64,000 nt of DNA from SZUA-265 sp965651905 (GCA_965651905.1 CBFGUG010000015.1:1-64000); one strand, 5' to 3'. Positions 37,701-46,434 are shown, counted from the stretch's first letter. Translations and numbers: made by a program. The notes: generated from the letters alone by a model not told the origin.

Positions 37701-38509
37701 ACGAACCTGATGAGAACAGCGAGCCGGACGACGCGAAGTCGACGTTCGTGCGCAACGATCAGTCCCGCGTGGCTACGACACCGAGCCTCAAGCGCCCTCC
37801 TGAGCGACCAGCTGCAGAACGAAACACCTTCAGCGACCGAATGGGCAACGGTGCCAAGCGGGCCGCGGCGTTTGCTGCGTTCGCCAAACGCTGGTTGCCC
37901 CAGGCGACCGACGCCAACAAAACTCGGAGAACTACCGAGGCACAACCGGCCATACGTCAGCGCGCGATCGACGTGTCACGAGTTGCGAAGCGAACGGTTC
38001 TGCCGATCGTGGCGGTGGTCGGAGCCGCAACGCTAACCTTCACGGGCATGGGCGTAATCGTAGACAGGCTTCAATCCGCGAAGAGTGAACCGCCCGAAAT
38101 GCTCGAACCTGTCGACGGCATCGCGGCACACCCAGCAACGCTGAGCGCTCCAGACACTGTATTGGACGACTCCGACGAACAGCCCCAAGCGAGCGTGGCT
38201 CCGCCAGGCAGCAAGAGCAAAACCACCCGGGTTGAAATGACGACCATCGACTTGCCGCTGCCCAGCGGTATCGAGGTGGGCGAAGACAAGGGCCTGCTCG
38301 AAATTAACTCGGCGGGTAAGCACAAGATCTACGTCGAGGGCGTGTTCGTCGGACGCGGCCCCGTTCGTCGCGTGCCCCTACAGGCTGGCGCCCACAAGGT
38401 GACGATGCGCAAAGACGGCGACGAGACCACCAGCGAGGTCGTCGTCACATCGGGGCGGCGGGTTCGTCTCGAGCCGCGAGCCCTGGCAACCGCGCCGTCT
38501 CCGCACTGA
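34727..38509 (+). CDS. Large response-regulator/PATAN membrane protein with PEGA domain
   Basis: The start at MAENALRTPE (34727) gives 1260 residues. A poorly conserved N-terminal part is followed by a receiver domain (about 334-450: VLIADADPATAWFL and phosphoacceptor DLIVADMSLDGLDGFG). Next is a PATAN/DUF4388-type domain (about 465-570: RGRLDGMTPHTVLRLT). A very long acidic Ser/Pro/Ala-rich region (about 690-1050) leads to one membrane helix near 1088-1112. The C-terminal PEGA domain (about 1190-1255) contains IYVEGVFVGRGPVRRVPLQAG. The receiver is cytoplasmic and PEGA extracytoplasmic. It probably transmits or receives a phosphorelay signal at the envelope; no partner kinase is adjacent. 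Confidence 0.85.
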   Translation: MAENALRTPEGSPVPPRRRFLDALPERLSALGASLDALLAEPTSTSKRQTLSRRLDAMADAAQALGLSQLAPAFISAQSALERAGNDPTDRAFEDVREILALVPSLCPAAQAMPESARTPVIGDGASQAGQPANLEPEPPSTETLEPTVAASKTAHSTAESAEYTLQVPEPGRTADARQSQPVLAPRRPTTVIALGVLALREQVRAWQRSAPQTPFEFTVDLEDARDLASCEETPLFIVDARRRDAQRAVSTLSQLGLCLAVEATAEQAASWRDTRRLSVATTAEEAIAHISSTLRGSTPLDVEEPPRQPPEVAMRQQHNTRRQSPNTSTLPNRRVLIADADPATAWFLSGVLKAARAEVLEAKDGLEAWSIAQRWYPDLIVADMSLDGLDGFGLCRNVKRDVALADIPLMLLARKREQLHRARELGARADAYLVKEAHAPLILKRCTEVLQSRADVEQRIRSERSFRGRLDGMTPHTVLRLTCELVGSASVTFEDAGYEFVASVADGRLFNVERRLPGGGRQHGAGAAAALLGMRAGSFRIERGCESPQAEFSGSLSHALAPTLERTRRAMRVLQGDALNTIARLEIHRSNATPYIESSPAVVKKIVAKLQAGVAPAALLRSISPGLLESVLTDLALRGGIERAISRNGSDLLEDHDVFAQPFDLDLRTPTGGFEMVAAPGAPLVDRHSSYEDALEAAAFARDNAAALDENLPADAAPHDVNVRPNPGQSDVFVAPLAEQPDEVDPDAHRTSHSPEAQAAGSANFDEREIVPMAARGTPASAHAPHTTEALEHAADLGPSAAALKFTLNTEHAPEAELTPHEASPASADGPPTSGDLDLGLAVFSATSATPSTLPPHAKPQAGKTTKEICDTPRDPAPQPAATSDSTNLESRAPASTNSEPTPAPNTDVASSNELAATVDSEAPRARRATDELLLSDSLTESQRLPAIDLEADDDPLFDSLVAGRGFADSSSVNLSPVLPRGRKRNSSQADEPDENSEPDDAKSTFVRNDQSRVATTPSLKRPPERPAAERNTFSDRMGNGAKRAAAFAAFAKRWLPQATDANKTRRTTEAQPAIRQRAIDVSRVAKRTVLPIVAVVGAATLTFTGMGVIVDRLQSAKSEPPEMLEPVDGIAAHPATLSAPDTVLDDSDEQPQASVAPPGSKSKTTRVEMTTIDLPLPSGIEVGEDKGLLEINSAGKHKIYVEGVFVGRGPVRRVPLQAGAHKVTMRKDGDETTSEVVVTSGRRVRLEPRALATAPSPH

Positions 38510-38516
38510 GAGCAAC

Positions 38517-39416
38517 TCAGAGCTTGATGTCGTCTCGAGCGGCGACGTCGGTCAGGTCCGCCAACATCTGCGCCGCTCGGGCGAGCGTTTGCCGCTCCGC
38601 CTCGCCCAACTGTTCGGGCCGCGGCAAGCGAATCGAGAGTCGCACGAGCAGGTCGCCGCGCTCGTTCTTGCGAGACACGCCACGACCACGCAACCGAAGC
38701 ATCTGACCGCTCTGCGCGCCTGCGGGCACCGTCAAACTCACGTGCCCTTCGAGCGTCGGCACGCGGACTTTGGCGCCGTTGAATGCTTCCGCAGCCGTGA
38801 TCGGAAAATCGAGCTCCAGGTCGAGCCCTTTGCGCCTGAAATACTGGTGTTCGAGAACCTTGACGGTGAGGATGAGGTCGCCCGCGCCACCGCGACCGGG
38901 ACTACCTTTGCCGGGCACTCGTAACTTGTCACCATCACCCGCGCCTGGCGGAACCCTGACCGTGACGGGCCCTGCAACGCCACTGACCTGCACCTGAACG
39001 GTAGTGCCCAACACGGCATTCGCGAAGTCGACCTCCACGGTGCCCGTCGCGTCCCGACCACGAGCGCCGCCCCCACCACGTAGGACGTCGGCGAATAGAT
39101 CACCGATGCCGCGCCCACCGCCGAACAGATCTTCGAACCCACTCCCACCGAACGGTGAGCGCCCGCTGAACCCCGCGGACGGATTGAATCCTTCACGCAG
39201 TCCCGTTTCGCCAAAACGATCATACAGCGATCGCTTCTTTGGATCGCTCAAGACTTGATACGCGTGATTGATGCGCTTGAAGCGCTCCTCCGCCGCGGCG
39301 TCACCTTGGTTTCGATCGGGGTGATACTGCGCTGCGAGCTTGCGATAGGCCTTGCGGATTTCTTCGTCATTCGCGCCCCGGGCCAAACCCAGCTCTTTGT
39401 ACAGGTCGGTCGCCAT
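38517..39416 (-). CDS. DnaJ-like (type II) co-chaperone
   Basis: The 299-residue protein has an N-terminal J-domain (about 4-68) with the HPD motif in YHPDRNQG. A Gly/Phe-rich linker with FGGSGFEDLFGGGRG follows, then the C-terminal substrate-binding domains with RVPPGAGDGDKLRVPGKG. The Cys-rich zinc domain of DnaJ is absent, so it is type II, like CbpA or DnaJ2. It stimulates an Hsp70 partner that is not in this window. It converges on the REC/PATAN gene with 7 bp between stops. Confidence 0.93.
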   Translation of the reverse strand: MATDLYKELGLARGANDEEIRKAYRKLAAQYHPDRNQGDAAAEERFKRINHAYQVLSDPKKRSLYDRFGETGLREGFNPSAGFSGRSPFGGSGFEDLFGGGRGIGDLFADVLRGGGGARGRDATGTVEVDFANAVLGTTVQVQVSGVAGPVTVRVPPGAGDGDKLRVPGKGSPGRGGAGDLILTVKVLEHQYFRRKGLDLELDFPITAAEAFNGAKVRVPTLEGHVSLTVPAGAQSGQMLRLRGRGVSRKNERGDLLVRLSIRLPRPEQLGEAERQTLARAAQMLADLTDVAARDDIKL

Positions 39417-39468
39417 CGAACTCTCGGAAGCTGGTTCACTAGCGTGGGTCGGGCGCGGCGCTCAACCT

Positions 39469-40269
39469 TTATCCGTCACCACGACAGCTCACCACCAACA
39501 CGTCGCTGGCTGCTGACGGCTTTGTCCCCGCAAAATCAGCTGTCCACCGAATCTGGGTAAAGCCGCTGCTTCGCAGCAGCAGGTCCATCTCTTGGGGAAA
39601 GAACTGACGATGTGTCAGCAGAACTTCGTGGATCTCGCCCACCTGAGGCTCGAAACGCATCCACGTCGAAAGGACTTGCGTCAGCGGTGCGTAGTGGAAA
39701 CGCTCGCTATAACGAACTGTCGCGTCGAGCTCAGGGTGTTTCACGCGACCGGCTCGATACCAACGCTCGGGATCCGCAGCTAGATCAGCGGGGCGCGGCA
39801 TAGAAAAATCGAACACGAAACGCCCCGCCTGAGCCAGATGCGCTTTGACTCGCTCGAAAAAGCGCGCGACGTCCGCGTGGGTGTAGAGGTGAAGCACGGT
39901 GTTGAACGGCGCGATGACCAGCGGGAATTGCTGCGGGAGCGCAACCCGGCGCATGTCTCCCTGACGCGTGCGGACGCGCTCGGCAAGCGAACGCTCGCCC
40001 TCCAATTTGCTGCGCAGGTGACGCAGCATCGCCGCCGAGTGATCAATCCCGACCACGTCGATTCCTGAGCGCGCCACAGCCAGCGCGATTCGCCCCGATC
40101 CCACTCCGTACTCGAGGACGGGACCACCGTACTTCTTGGCGAGCGTCACGTAATAGGCGACGTCCGCTGTCCGCTTGCCGTAAACGTGATCGTAATAGCG
40201 TGGCTGTTCGTAGTGCTCGCGCGCGCCCTCAGTGGAAGCGCGGCGCGGCGGTCGCGGTAAGCGACTCAT
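39469..40269 (-). CDS. Class I SAM-dependent methyltransferase
   Basis: The 266-residue protein has motif I LEYGVGSGRIALAVA near residue 53, the acidic end of strand 2 in VVGIDHSAAML, and TRQGDMRRVALP at the motif II position. The N-terminus is basic. The C-terminal half has an all-beta substrate cap with RFHYAPLTQVLSTWMRFE. The substrate cannot be inferred. It is downstream of rpoZ on the same strand, about 80 bp away, so it may share a transcript. Confidence 0.88.
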   Translation of the reverse strand: MSRLPRPPRRASTEGAREHYEQPRYYDHVYGKRTADVAYYVTLAKKYGGPVLEYGVGSGRIALAVARSGIDVVGIDHSAAMLRHLRSKLEGERSLAERVRTRQGDMRRVALPQQFPLVIAPFNTVLHLYTHADVARFFERVKAHLAQAGRFVFDFSMPRPADLAADPERWYRAGRVKHPELDATVRYSERFHYAPLTQVLSTWMRFEPQVGEIHEVLLTHRQFFPQEMDLLLRSSGFTQIRWTADFAGTKPSAASDVLVVSCRGDG

Positions 40270-40351
40270 CGGGGACGCCCCACCACGAGCGATGGCCCAT
40301 CAGCTGCGGCTCTGAGGATACTCAGCGCCAAGGAGCGTAGCTCGAACGAAA

Positions 40352-40597
40352 TCAGCGCCAAACGGTGGCGGAGCGCGTCTCGTCCAACCACTCGCGGATG
40401 ACGTCGTCCGTATTGCGATGGAAGTGCACGTGGGACGCCGCGATCTCGCGCAACGCGACCACCGAGAACTTGTTGTTCGACTTGACCAGCGGCTCAGACC
40501 CCTTCATCAGCTGGCGGGTGCGGCGTGCGGCCAACACCACCAGAGCAAAGCGGTTGTCCTCTTGTTCCAAGCAATCTTCAACAGTAACTCGAGCCAT
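40352..40597 (-). CDS. rpoZ: DNA-directed RNA polymerase omega subunit
   Basis: The 81-residue protein matches the omega fold: MARVTVEDCLEQEDNRFALVVLAARRTRQL, the family N-terminus, then LVKSNNKFSVVALREIA. Omega assists assembly of the beta-prime subunit and mediates stringent-response effects in some bacteria. The length is normal. The sequence upstream of its start is a 402-bp gene-free stretch shared with the divergent cysS gene. Confidence 0.95.
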   Translation of the reverse strand: MARVTVEDCLEQEDNRFALVVLAARRTRQLMKGSEPLVKSNNKFSVVALREIAASHVHFHRNTDDVIREWLDETRSATVWR

Positions 40598-40999
40598 CGT
40601 GCTTTCTTTCGGGAGCCCGCCAAGCTAGCCCCTGCCCACTGGTGAGGCAAGCGCTTTGCTCGCGCTGACGCCCCCTCGGCCCGGCATTGGGTGAATTGTG
40701 CTTGCTTCGGGTCCCCAACTGCTAAACAGATACCCAGTAGCTGGTACTTCGGATCAGGGCATTTCGGATCAGGGCACGGCGACCCAGTTGTCGGGAACGG
40801 CCAACGACCCAGAAGTGCAACGCCCGGCTCTCGAAACGATATCCCCCGCCGTTCGACGAGCGCTACCGCGAAGCGCATCCTCGTTCCTCATCTCCCAAAC
40901 GCGCCCAACCAACGGCCCTGCCCAGGGGATTCACCAGCTTGCGGTAGCGACCGATTCACGTAGGCTTGCGCGACTTTATCTTACCCACGAGCCGAACGA
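40598..40999. other. Gene-free divergent region between rpoZ and cysS
   Basis: No gene is supported here. It must hold both promoters. It contains a 15-bp direct tandem repeat (40748-40762 and 40763-40777, unit TTCGGATCAGGGCAT, one base different at the end). No riboswitch or T-box consensus was recognised. Confidence 0.55.
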
Positions 41000-42496
41000 A
41001 TGCAGATCTACAATACCCTGACCCAAAAGAAAGAGCCCTTCGTACCCCGAGACTCGGGCAAGGCGGGGGTCTACGTGTGCGGGCCAACGGTTTACGACTA
41101 CTCGCACATCGGGCATGCGCGGTGTTACGTGATCTACGACGTGCTGGTGCGGCACCTACGCAACTCGGGGCTCGACGTCACGTTCGTGCGTAACGTCACG
41201 GACGTCGACGACAAGATCATCAAGCGCGCCGCCGAAAACTCGGAGCCCGCACTAGAACTCGCCGAACGTTTTCGCAAAGCCTACGTCGAGGACATGCACC
41301 GCCTCGGTAACCTCGACCCCGACGTGGAGCCCAAAGTGAGCGACCACATGGGCGACATCATCGCGCTGATCGGAAGGTTGATCGAAAAGGGCGCCGCCTA
41401 CGAGTCTGGCGGCGACGTGTATTTTCACGTCCCGAACTTCGCCGAGTACGGCAAGCTCTCGCACCGCAAGCTCGACGACATGCAGGCGGGCGCCAGCGGC
41501 CGCACCGAAGACAACGAAAAGGGCCGCAAGCGTCATCCGTTCGATTTCGCGCTGTGGAAGAAGGCCGAAGCAAACCAAACCAATTGGCCCAGCCCGTGGG
41601 GACCCGGGCGACCAGGCTGGCACATCGAATGCTCGGCCATGAGCACCAAATACCTCGGCGAAAGCTTCGACCTGCACGGCGGCGGCCTCGACTTGGTGTT
41701 CCCCCACCACGAGAACGAAATCGCTCAGAGCGAGGCGGCGAGCGGCAAACCCTACGTGCGAACGTGGATGCACAACGGCTTCGTGGTCGTCAACAAGGAG
41801 AAGATGTCCAAGAGCCTCGGCAATTTCTTCGGTGTGCGCGAAGTGTTCCGCCACGTCGAGCCCGAGGCGATGCGTTACGCGCTGCTCACCATGCACTACC
41901 GCGCGCCGTTCAACCTCGAGTGGGCGAACGACGACAGTGGCCAAGTGCAGGGCTTTCCCCAATTCGACGAAGCGGAGCGACGTCTGGGTTACGTCTACAC
42001 CACACTAGAACGCCTCGCCGCACTGCCCGAGCAGCGCATGGCCGAACTGAACGAACCGATTCCTGCGCCCATCGAGCAGTACGTTGCGCGTCTGCGCGAA
42101 GCGCTAGACGACGATCTGAACACCAGCGTCGCCCTGGCGCACACCTCCGAGCTGCTGAGCGCGATCAACCATTTGTGCGACCGTGCCATGGCCAAGAAGG
42201 GCAAGGCCCCGAAGAGCTGGGTGGACGCCGCGCGCGCCGCGCTCGCAGAAATGACGAAGCTATTGGGGCTTGGTCACGACGATCCCGCAGCGTTCATCCG
42301 ACGCGTGCGCGATCGCCGCGCTCAGAGTCTGGGCATCGACATCGACGCAGTCGAAAAGCGTATCAACGACCGCACCCAGGCCAGAAAAGACAAAGATTAC
42401 GCACTTTCAGACACCATCCGCGACGAGCTGGCCGCCAAGGGCGTCGAGTTACTCGACGGACCCGAGGGGACGACCTGGCGCTTGGTGACAAACTGA
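41000..42496 (+). CDS. cysS: Cysteinyl-tRNA synthetase
   Basis: The 498-residue protein has the zinc-ligand start CGPTVYDYSHIGHARCY with the HIGH motif, the remaining zinc ligands in GWHIECSAMS and HHENEIAQSE, and the KMSKS motif as EKMSKSLGNF. The C-terminal anticodon-binding helical domain is present and of normal length. It charges tRNA-Cys. It is divergent from rpoZ, and its start fits directly after a short AT-rich stretch. Confidence 0.97.
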   Translation: MQIYNTLTQKKEPFVPRDSGKAGVYVCGPTVYDYSHIGHARCYVIYDVLVRHLRNSGLDVTFVRNVTDVDDKIIKRAAENSEPALELAERFRKAYVEDMHRLGNLDPDVEPKVSDHMGDIIALIGRLIEKGAAYESGGDVYFHVPNFAEYGKLSHRKLDDMQAGASGRTEDNEKGRKRHPFDFALWKKAEANQTNWPSPWGPGRPGWHIECSAMSTKYLGESFDLHGGGLDLVFPHHENEIAQSEAASGKPYVRTWMHNGFVVVNKEKMSKSLGNFFGVREVFRHVEPEAMRYALLTMHYRAPFNLEWANDDSGQVQGFPQFDEAERRLGYVYTTLERLAALPEQRMAELNEPIPAPIEQYVARLREALDDDLNTSVALAHTSELLSAINHLCDRAMAKKGKAPKSWVDAARAALAEMTKLLGLGHDDPAAFIRRVRDRRAQSLGIDIDAVEKRINDRTQARKDKDYALSDTIRDELAAKGVELLDGPEGTTWRLVTN

Positions 42497-42613
42497 GTTG
42501 CGCCCAGGGTCGGCTCGCCCCAACGTTTTCGATCTGGCGCTTGCCATAGACCCAATCAGCCCCACGAGACTAAACAGGTCGCCTCGCGCGAGCTAAGCAC
42601 ATAGACGTCAATC

Positions 42614-43153
42614 ATGTACACGGTCACCTCGGGAATTCACATTCACTTCGCGCACCACGTGCGCGGACACCTGGGCCCCTGCATCAGCTTGCACGGGCAC
42701 ACGTGGTTGTTCCAGGTTACCCTCGAGGCGAACGAGCTGGACGAGCAGGGGTTCGTCGCCGACTTCGACCTGTTGTACGAAAACGTGCTGACCCCGTGTC
42801 ACTTGTTGCTCGATCACTCACTGGCGGTAGGTGAAGAAACCTTCGAAGAAATCAAGACCCCGATGAGCGACGTCGGCAAAGCGCTAGTGAACTCGCGAAC
42901 GCTACTTCACGGGCACTGCGGCGAGCAGCAAGCCCTGCTGAACGGTCCGATGCAGGGCGCGCGCAACGAACTGCCCGGCGGCATCAAGTTGTGCGTTTTT
43001 CCGTTCACCCCGACCTCGGAGCGTATCGCCGAGTGGCTGCACGCAGTCGCCACCCAGCACATGGCCGACGACCGGGTGCGCGTGACGAGGGCGAGAGTCT
43101 ACGAGACTCTGCACCCCATGGAAAGCTTCGCGGACTACATTCCGCCACGCTGA
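42614..43153 (+). CDS. 6-pyruvoyl-tetrahydropterin synthase / QueD-like protein
   Basis: The 179-residue protein is of the PTPS/QueD family. The zinc ligands are visible in FAHHVRGH near residues 12-19 and LHGHTW near 26-31, with a candidate catalytic Cys in GPCISLHGH. The C-terminal strand VRVTRARVYETL with the family Glu is present. An insertion of about 30 residues between the core strands, including LLHGHCGEQQALLNGP, is unusual. No other queuosine or pterin gene is nearby, so QueD versus another pterin role is unsettled. Confidence 0.8.
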   Translation: MYTVTSGIHIHFAHHVRGHLGPCISLHGHTWLFQVTLEANELDEQGFVADFDLLYENVLTPCHLLLDHSLAVGEETFEEIKTPMSDVGKALVNSRTLLHGHCGEQQALLNGPMQGARNELPGGIKLCVFPFTPTSERIAEWLHAVATQHMADDRVRVTRARVYETLHPMESFADYIPPR

Positions 43154-43357
43154 CGCAACCCCCGCGTGATACGCGCGCGTCGCCCCCCAAATGCCGACAA
43201 GCCCCCGAGAATGCGCGGGATCGCCCTGACACGGTTTCCCAGATTGTGGCGACATCGTCACAGCTGCGCGCCTTGTCAAACGCGCGCATTCCGTTCAGTA
43301 TGAGTAGCGGATCGGTAATGTGCGCCGCTTAGGTTGCTTCGGTTCGGCTAGGTCGAG

Positions 43358-43906
43358 ATGAACACGCGAACGCTGGTATTGACGCCATGGTACCTCCCGT
43401 ACCGAGTCGTCAGCTGGCAAACCGCCATCACGATGGTGTACCTGGAGAAGGTGGACGTAGTGGTCGCCTACGACGAAGAGATTCGTTCGCCCTCGTCGAG
43501 TTTTCCGATGCCTGCCGTCATCCGTATGAAGAAGAAGGTGAACAACGACCGCTACCGCATCCGCTTCTCTCGCTTGAACGTGTTCTTGCGCGACGGTTTT
43601 CGCTGCATGTACTGCGGGGACACGCACCCCGCGCGCGACTTGACGTTCGACCACGTCGTGCCGCGTTCGCAAGGGGGTCGAACGGACTGGCACAACATCG
43701 TTTCGGCTTGCATGCGTTGCAACTCGCACAAGGGTAACCGCACCCCCGCACAAGCGGGCATGGCGCCCTTGCAGAAGCCGTTCAAGCCCAAGAGCCTGCC
43801 GATGCGTCCGCAACGTCTGGAGTTGGGGCGCATCCCCGACGAGTGGCGCGACTTCTGCGCGGCACCCGACGCCAGCTGGGCGACGGGCATGGGTAACGTG
43901 GCCTGA
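43358..43906 (+). CDS. HNH endonuclease-family protein
   Basis: The 182-residue protein has an N-terminal alpha/beta part and a C-terminal HNH domain. CMYCGD, then LTFDHVVPRSQGGRTDWHNIVSACMRCNSHKGNR, gives the paired zinc CxxC motifs and the catalytic His-Asn-His order. Such chromosomal HNH proteins of this length are common in high-GC bacteria and usually have no restriction partner; none is visible here. Possible DNA repair or nicking roles are inference. It is just upstream of the PrsW gene. Confidence 0.88.
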   Translation: MNTRTLVLTPWYLPYRVVSWQTAITMVYLEKVDVVVAYDEEIRSPSSSFPMPAVIRMKKKVNNDRYRIRFSRLNVFLRDGFRCMYCGDTHPARDLTFDHVVPRSQGGRTDWHNIVSACMRCNSHKGNRTPAQAGMAPLQKPFKPKSLPMRPQRLELGRIPDEWRDFCAAPDASWATGMGNVA

Positions 43907-43941
43907 TCGTCGGCGACCGCCTGCTTACCCAAAAAACGAAC

Positions 43942-45081
43942 ATGCCGCTAACGAACCTCGCGAAGAAGGAGCGCTCCTTGCGTGCGCTGGGCCTTACCCT
44001 GCTCATCCTCGGCATCATCATCGGGGGCGCGCTGCTGCTCGTGACCGTGCTCTTGGCGCCGCTAGCCACCGAGGACCCGATGACACAATACCGAGCCATG
44101 GTCACGGGCGCGGTGTTGGCCTTTCCCGCGGCTCTAGTCTACGTCACCGTCCCCCGCTTGCTCGATCGTTACGATCCCGAGCCATGGTACGCACTCGTGG
44201 CGTGTTTCGCCTGGGGTGCGATTGCGGCTTGCGGCTTTTCAGTCGTCATCAATTCGACAGTCGCGGCGTTCGCCACCGCCCTCGCGGGTGAACAAGCTGG
44301 CCTCGTGGCAGGCTCCGTCTTGAGTGCGCCATTGGTCGAAGAGTTTTTCAAAGGGCTTGGCGTCGTCGGCGTGTTTCTCTTCTTGCGTCGCGAGTTCGAC
44401 GGCGTGGTGGACGGCATCATGTACGCGACGTTCGCGGCGCTCGGCTTCGCCACGGTGGAGAACGTCGTTTATTACGCACGCGCCGCCCAAGTGAGCGGCG
44501 AAACGCTGGCCGGCACGTTCATCGTGCGCGGCATCCTCGCGCCGTGGGGGCACCCGCTGTATTCGTCGATGCTCGGGCTCGGAATCGGCATCTCGCGCGA
44601 GACCACGAGCAAAACCTTGGCGTGGCTGGCGCCCATCGTCGGCTTCATCATCGCGGTCGGCCTCCACGCGGCGTGGAACGCCTCAGCGGTGTTCGCCGGC
44701 TTTTCGGGAGGCGCGCTGTTCCTGGTCACACTCCCGCTGTGGTTGCTGTTCGTCGCGGGCTTCTTGGCGCTGGTGATCGGCCTCGTGCGACGTCGCGGCA
44801 AGATCATCACGCGCTTCTTGGAAGACGAAGTTCACCTGGGCAACATGACTCGCGAAGAAGTGGCGCTGGTCGGCAGCGCGTTCGGACTGATGCGTGCGCG
44901 TTCACGCTACGGCACTGCAGGTGTCGACTTCGTACGGACCGCGGCACGTTTGGCCCTCTCGAAATGGCATTGCTCACGAGCCGCAAAGAACCAGACACAT
45001 ACTGTCAGCTATGCGTTCATCGTCCCGCTGAGACAGCGTCTGGCTGAACATCGCAACCGCGTTCACGCCGCCGCACGCTGA
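43942..45081 (+). CDS. PrsW-family intramembrane metalloprotease
   Basis: The 379-residue protein has about eight membrane helices. The family EExxK motif appears as LVEEFFKGLGV near residues 131-141, followed by GFATVENVVYYA and a conserved histidine region HPLYSSMLGLGIG. PrsW proteases cut anti-sigma factors or related membrane substrates at site 1. No anti-sigma factor is adjacent. The C-terminal tail is polar and cytoplasmic. Another membrane protease gene, of the M50 type, follows about 100 bp downstream. Confidence 0.9.
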   Translation: MPLTNLAKKERSLRALGLTLLILGIIIGGALLLVTVLLAPLATEDPMTQYRAMVTGAVLAFPAALVYVTVPRLLDRYDPEPWYALVACFAWGAIAACGFSVVINSTVAAFATALAGEQAGLVAGSVLSAPLVEEFFKGLGVVGVFLFLRREFDGVVDGIMYATFAALGFATVENVVYYARAAQVSGETLAGTFIVRGILAPWGHPLYSSMLGLGIGISRETTSKTLAWLAPIVGFIIAVGLHAAWNASAVFAGFSGGALFLVTLPLWLLFVAGFLALVIGLVRRRGKIITRFLEDEVHLGNMTREEVALVGSAFGLMRARSRYGTAGVDFVRTAARLALSKWHCSRAAKNQTHTVSYAFIVPLRQRLAEHRNRVHAAAR

Positions 45082-45187
45082 CTCGACACGACTTGCTGGG
45101 CGCCACCTGACTCGACGCTCTGGCAGCGACGCCCCATGCGATGGATTGTCGTGCCCCCGCGTCGAGCGTGCGCTACCCTAACGCTAC

Positions 45188-46381
45188 GTGTCTCCATACG
45201 AAGATCCCTCGCCGCGCCTCCCGATGACGCGCCCAGAGCAGCGCACGGTCGTGATCGTGGCGTTGATCCTCGGGGGATTGTTCTTCGCGGAAATGCTCAG
45301 CAACTTCACCCCGGCCAAAGTCAGCATGGCGCTCGTGGTGGTGTTCTGGGTGCCGCTGTTGGTGCTGCACGAAGTGGCGCACGCGGCCGCCGCCCGCTGG
45401 GTGGGTTGGTCCGTGCAAGAGATGGTGATTGGGTTCGGCAAGGAGCTCTACCGCTTTCGTTTCGGAGAGACTTTGGTGCGCATCAAGCTCCTGCCACTCG
45501 AGGGCTATGTCCTGCCCAACCCCAACAGCTTGCACAACGCGCGCTTGAAACAAGCGTTCATCTACCTCGCGGGTCCTGGCGTCGAGCTACTACTGGTGAT
45601 TGCTTTGTGGCTCCTGCTCGGGAAAGACTTGCTGGCGTCGGATGGCGGCTACGGTCTCATCGCGCTTCAAAGCCTGGCGCTCGCCGCTCTGCTCGGTGCG
45701 GGCTTCAACCTCTTGCCTTACGCCTCGGGCTCGGGCGTCAGCGACGGGCTCGGCGCAATCCTCAGCTTGTTCGCTCCAGACGAGCTGTTCACCCATCGCC
45801 TGGTCATGGTTCACGTACGACAGGCACGTCGCGCACTCTTGCGCGAACAGTGGCCCCAGGCCGCCGCAGCCATCGAAGAGGGCCTCGCCCGCCACCCTGG
45901 CAACGAGCAACTGCTCGGCTTGAAAGCCGTCGTGACTGCGGCGGAGGGTGACCAAGAAAAGGCCTTCGAAATGCTCGAAGCACTGGGCCATCCCAACGAC
46001 AAGCCCGCGCTCCTACGTCACGACCTGCTACTCGACGCGGCTTGGGTCGTGCTCCTGAGCGGCGACGGCTCGCTGCTCCACGACGCTGAGCAAGCCTGCG
46101 AACGCGCGCGCTCCGACTTTTCGGACAGCGTGGCTGCCCACTTGATGTTGGGCCGCGTGTTACTCGAACGCGGCCAGAGCCAGGCCGCCCTGGATACGCT
46201 GCTCACAGGTTACCGCTACGCCGCCGACAGCGACGAAGAGCCGCAAATGGTCGCACTGCTGGTGATCGCTGCCCGACAGGCTGAACGCGCAGAAACCGCT
46301 GCTCGCTTCCGCGCAGCGCTCAACCCGAACACCATCGGCCCCGAACTCCGCCGCCGCGCCTTGCCCGAACAACCGTCGTGA
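45188..46381 (+). CDS. M50-type site-2 protease-like protein with TPR region
   Basis: A GTG start gives 397 residues. An N-terminal membrane segment is followed by the zinc motif HEVAH (about residues 61-65) in VLHEVAHAAAARWVG. The second zinc region NLLPYASGSGVSDG lies near residues 178-191, giving the ligand set of site-2 proteases without a PDZ domain. The C-terminal half (about 210-397) is soluble and helical with TPR-like pairs such as RHPGNEQLLGLKAVVTAAEGDQEKAFE. It probably acts at the inner membrane; its substrate is unknown. A strong hairpin follows. Confidence 0.88.
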   Translation: MSPYEDPSPRLPMTRPEQRTVVIVALILGGLFFAEMLSNFTPAKVSMALVVVFWVPLLVLHEVAHAAAARWVGWSVQEMVIGFGKELYRFRFGETLVRIKLLPLEGYVLPNPNSLHNARLKQAFIYLAGPGVELLLVIALWLLLGKDLLASDGGYGLIALQSLALAALLGAGFNLLPYASGSGVSDGLGAILSLFAPDELFTHRLVMVHVRQARRALLREQWPQAAAAIEEGLARHPGNEQLLGLKAVVTAAEGDQEKAFEMLEALGHPNDKPALLRHDLLLDAAWVVLLSGDGSLLHDAEQACERARSDFSDSVAAHLMLGRVLLERGQSQAALDTLLTGYRYAADSDEEPQMVALLVIAARQAERAETAARFRAALNPNTIGPELRRRALPEQPS

Positions 46382-46398
46382 GTCCGGGTGACGATGTC

Positions 46399-46434
46399 CG
46401 CCCGTTTGGTTGTTAGCCCACGACCAAACGGGCG
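46399..46434 (+). terminator. Perfect 12-bp stem terminator after the M50 gene
   Basis: CGCCCGTTTGGT (46399-46410) pairs perfectly with ACCAAACGGGCG (46423-46434) around a 12-base loop, 18 bases after the stop. Confidence 0.65.

Noticed and set aside
40748..40777. 15-bp tandem repeat upstream of cysS as a regulatory array
   Set aside because: Only two units and no palindrome; listed within the intergenic entry, with no functional claim.
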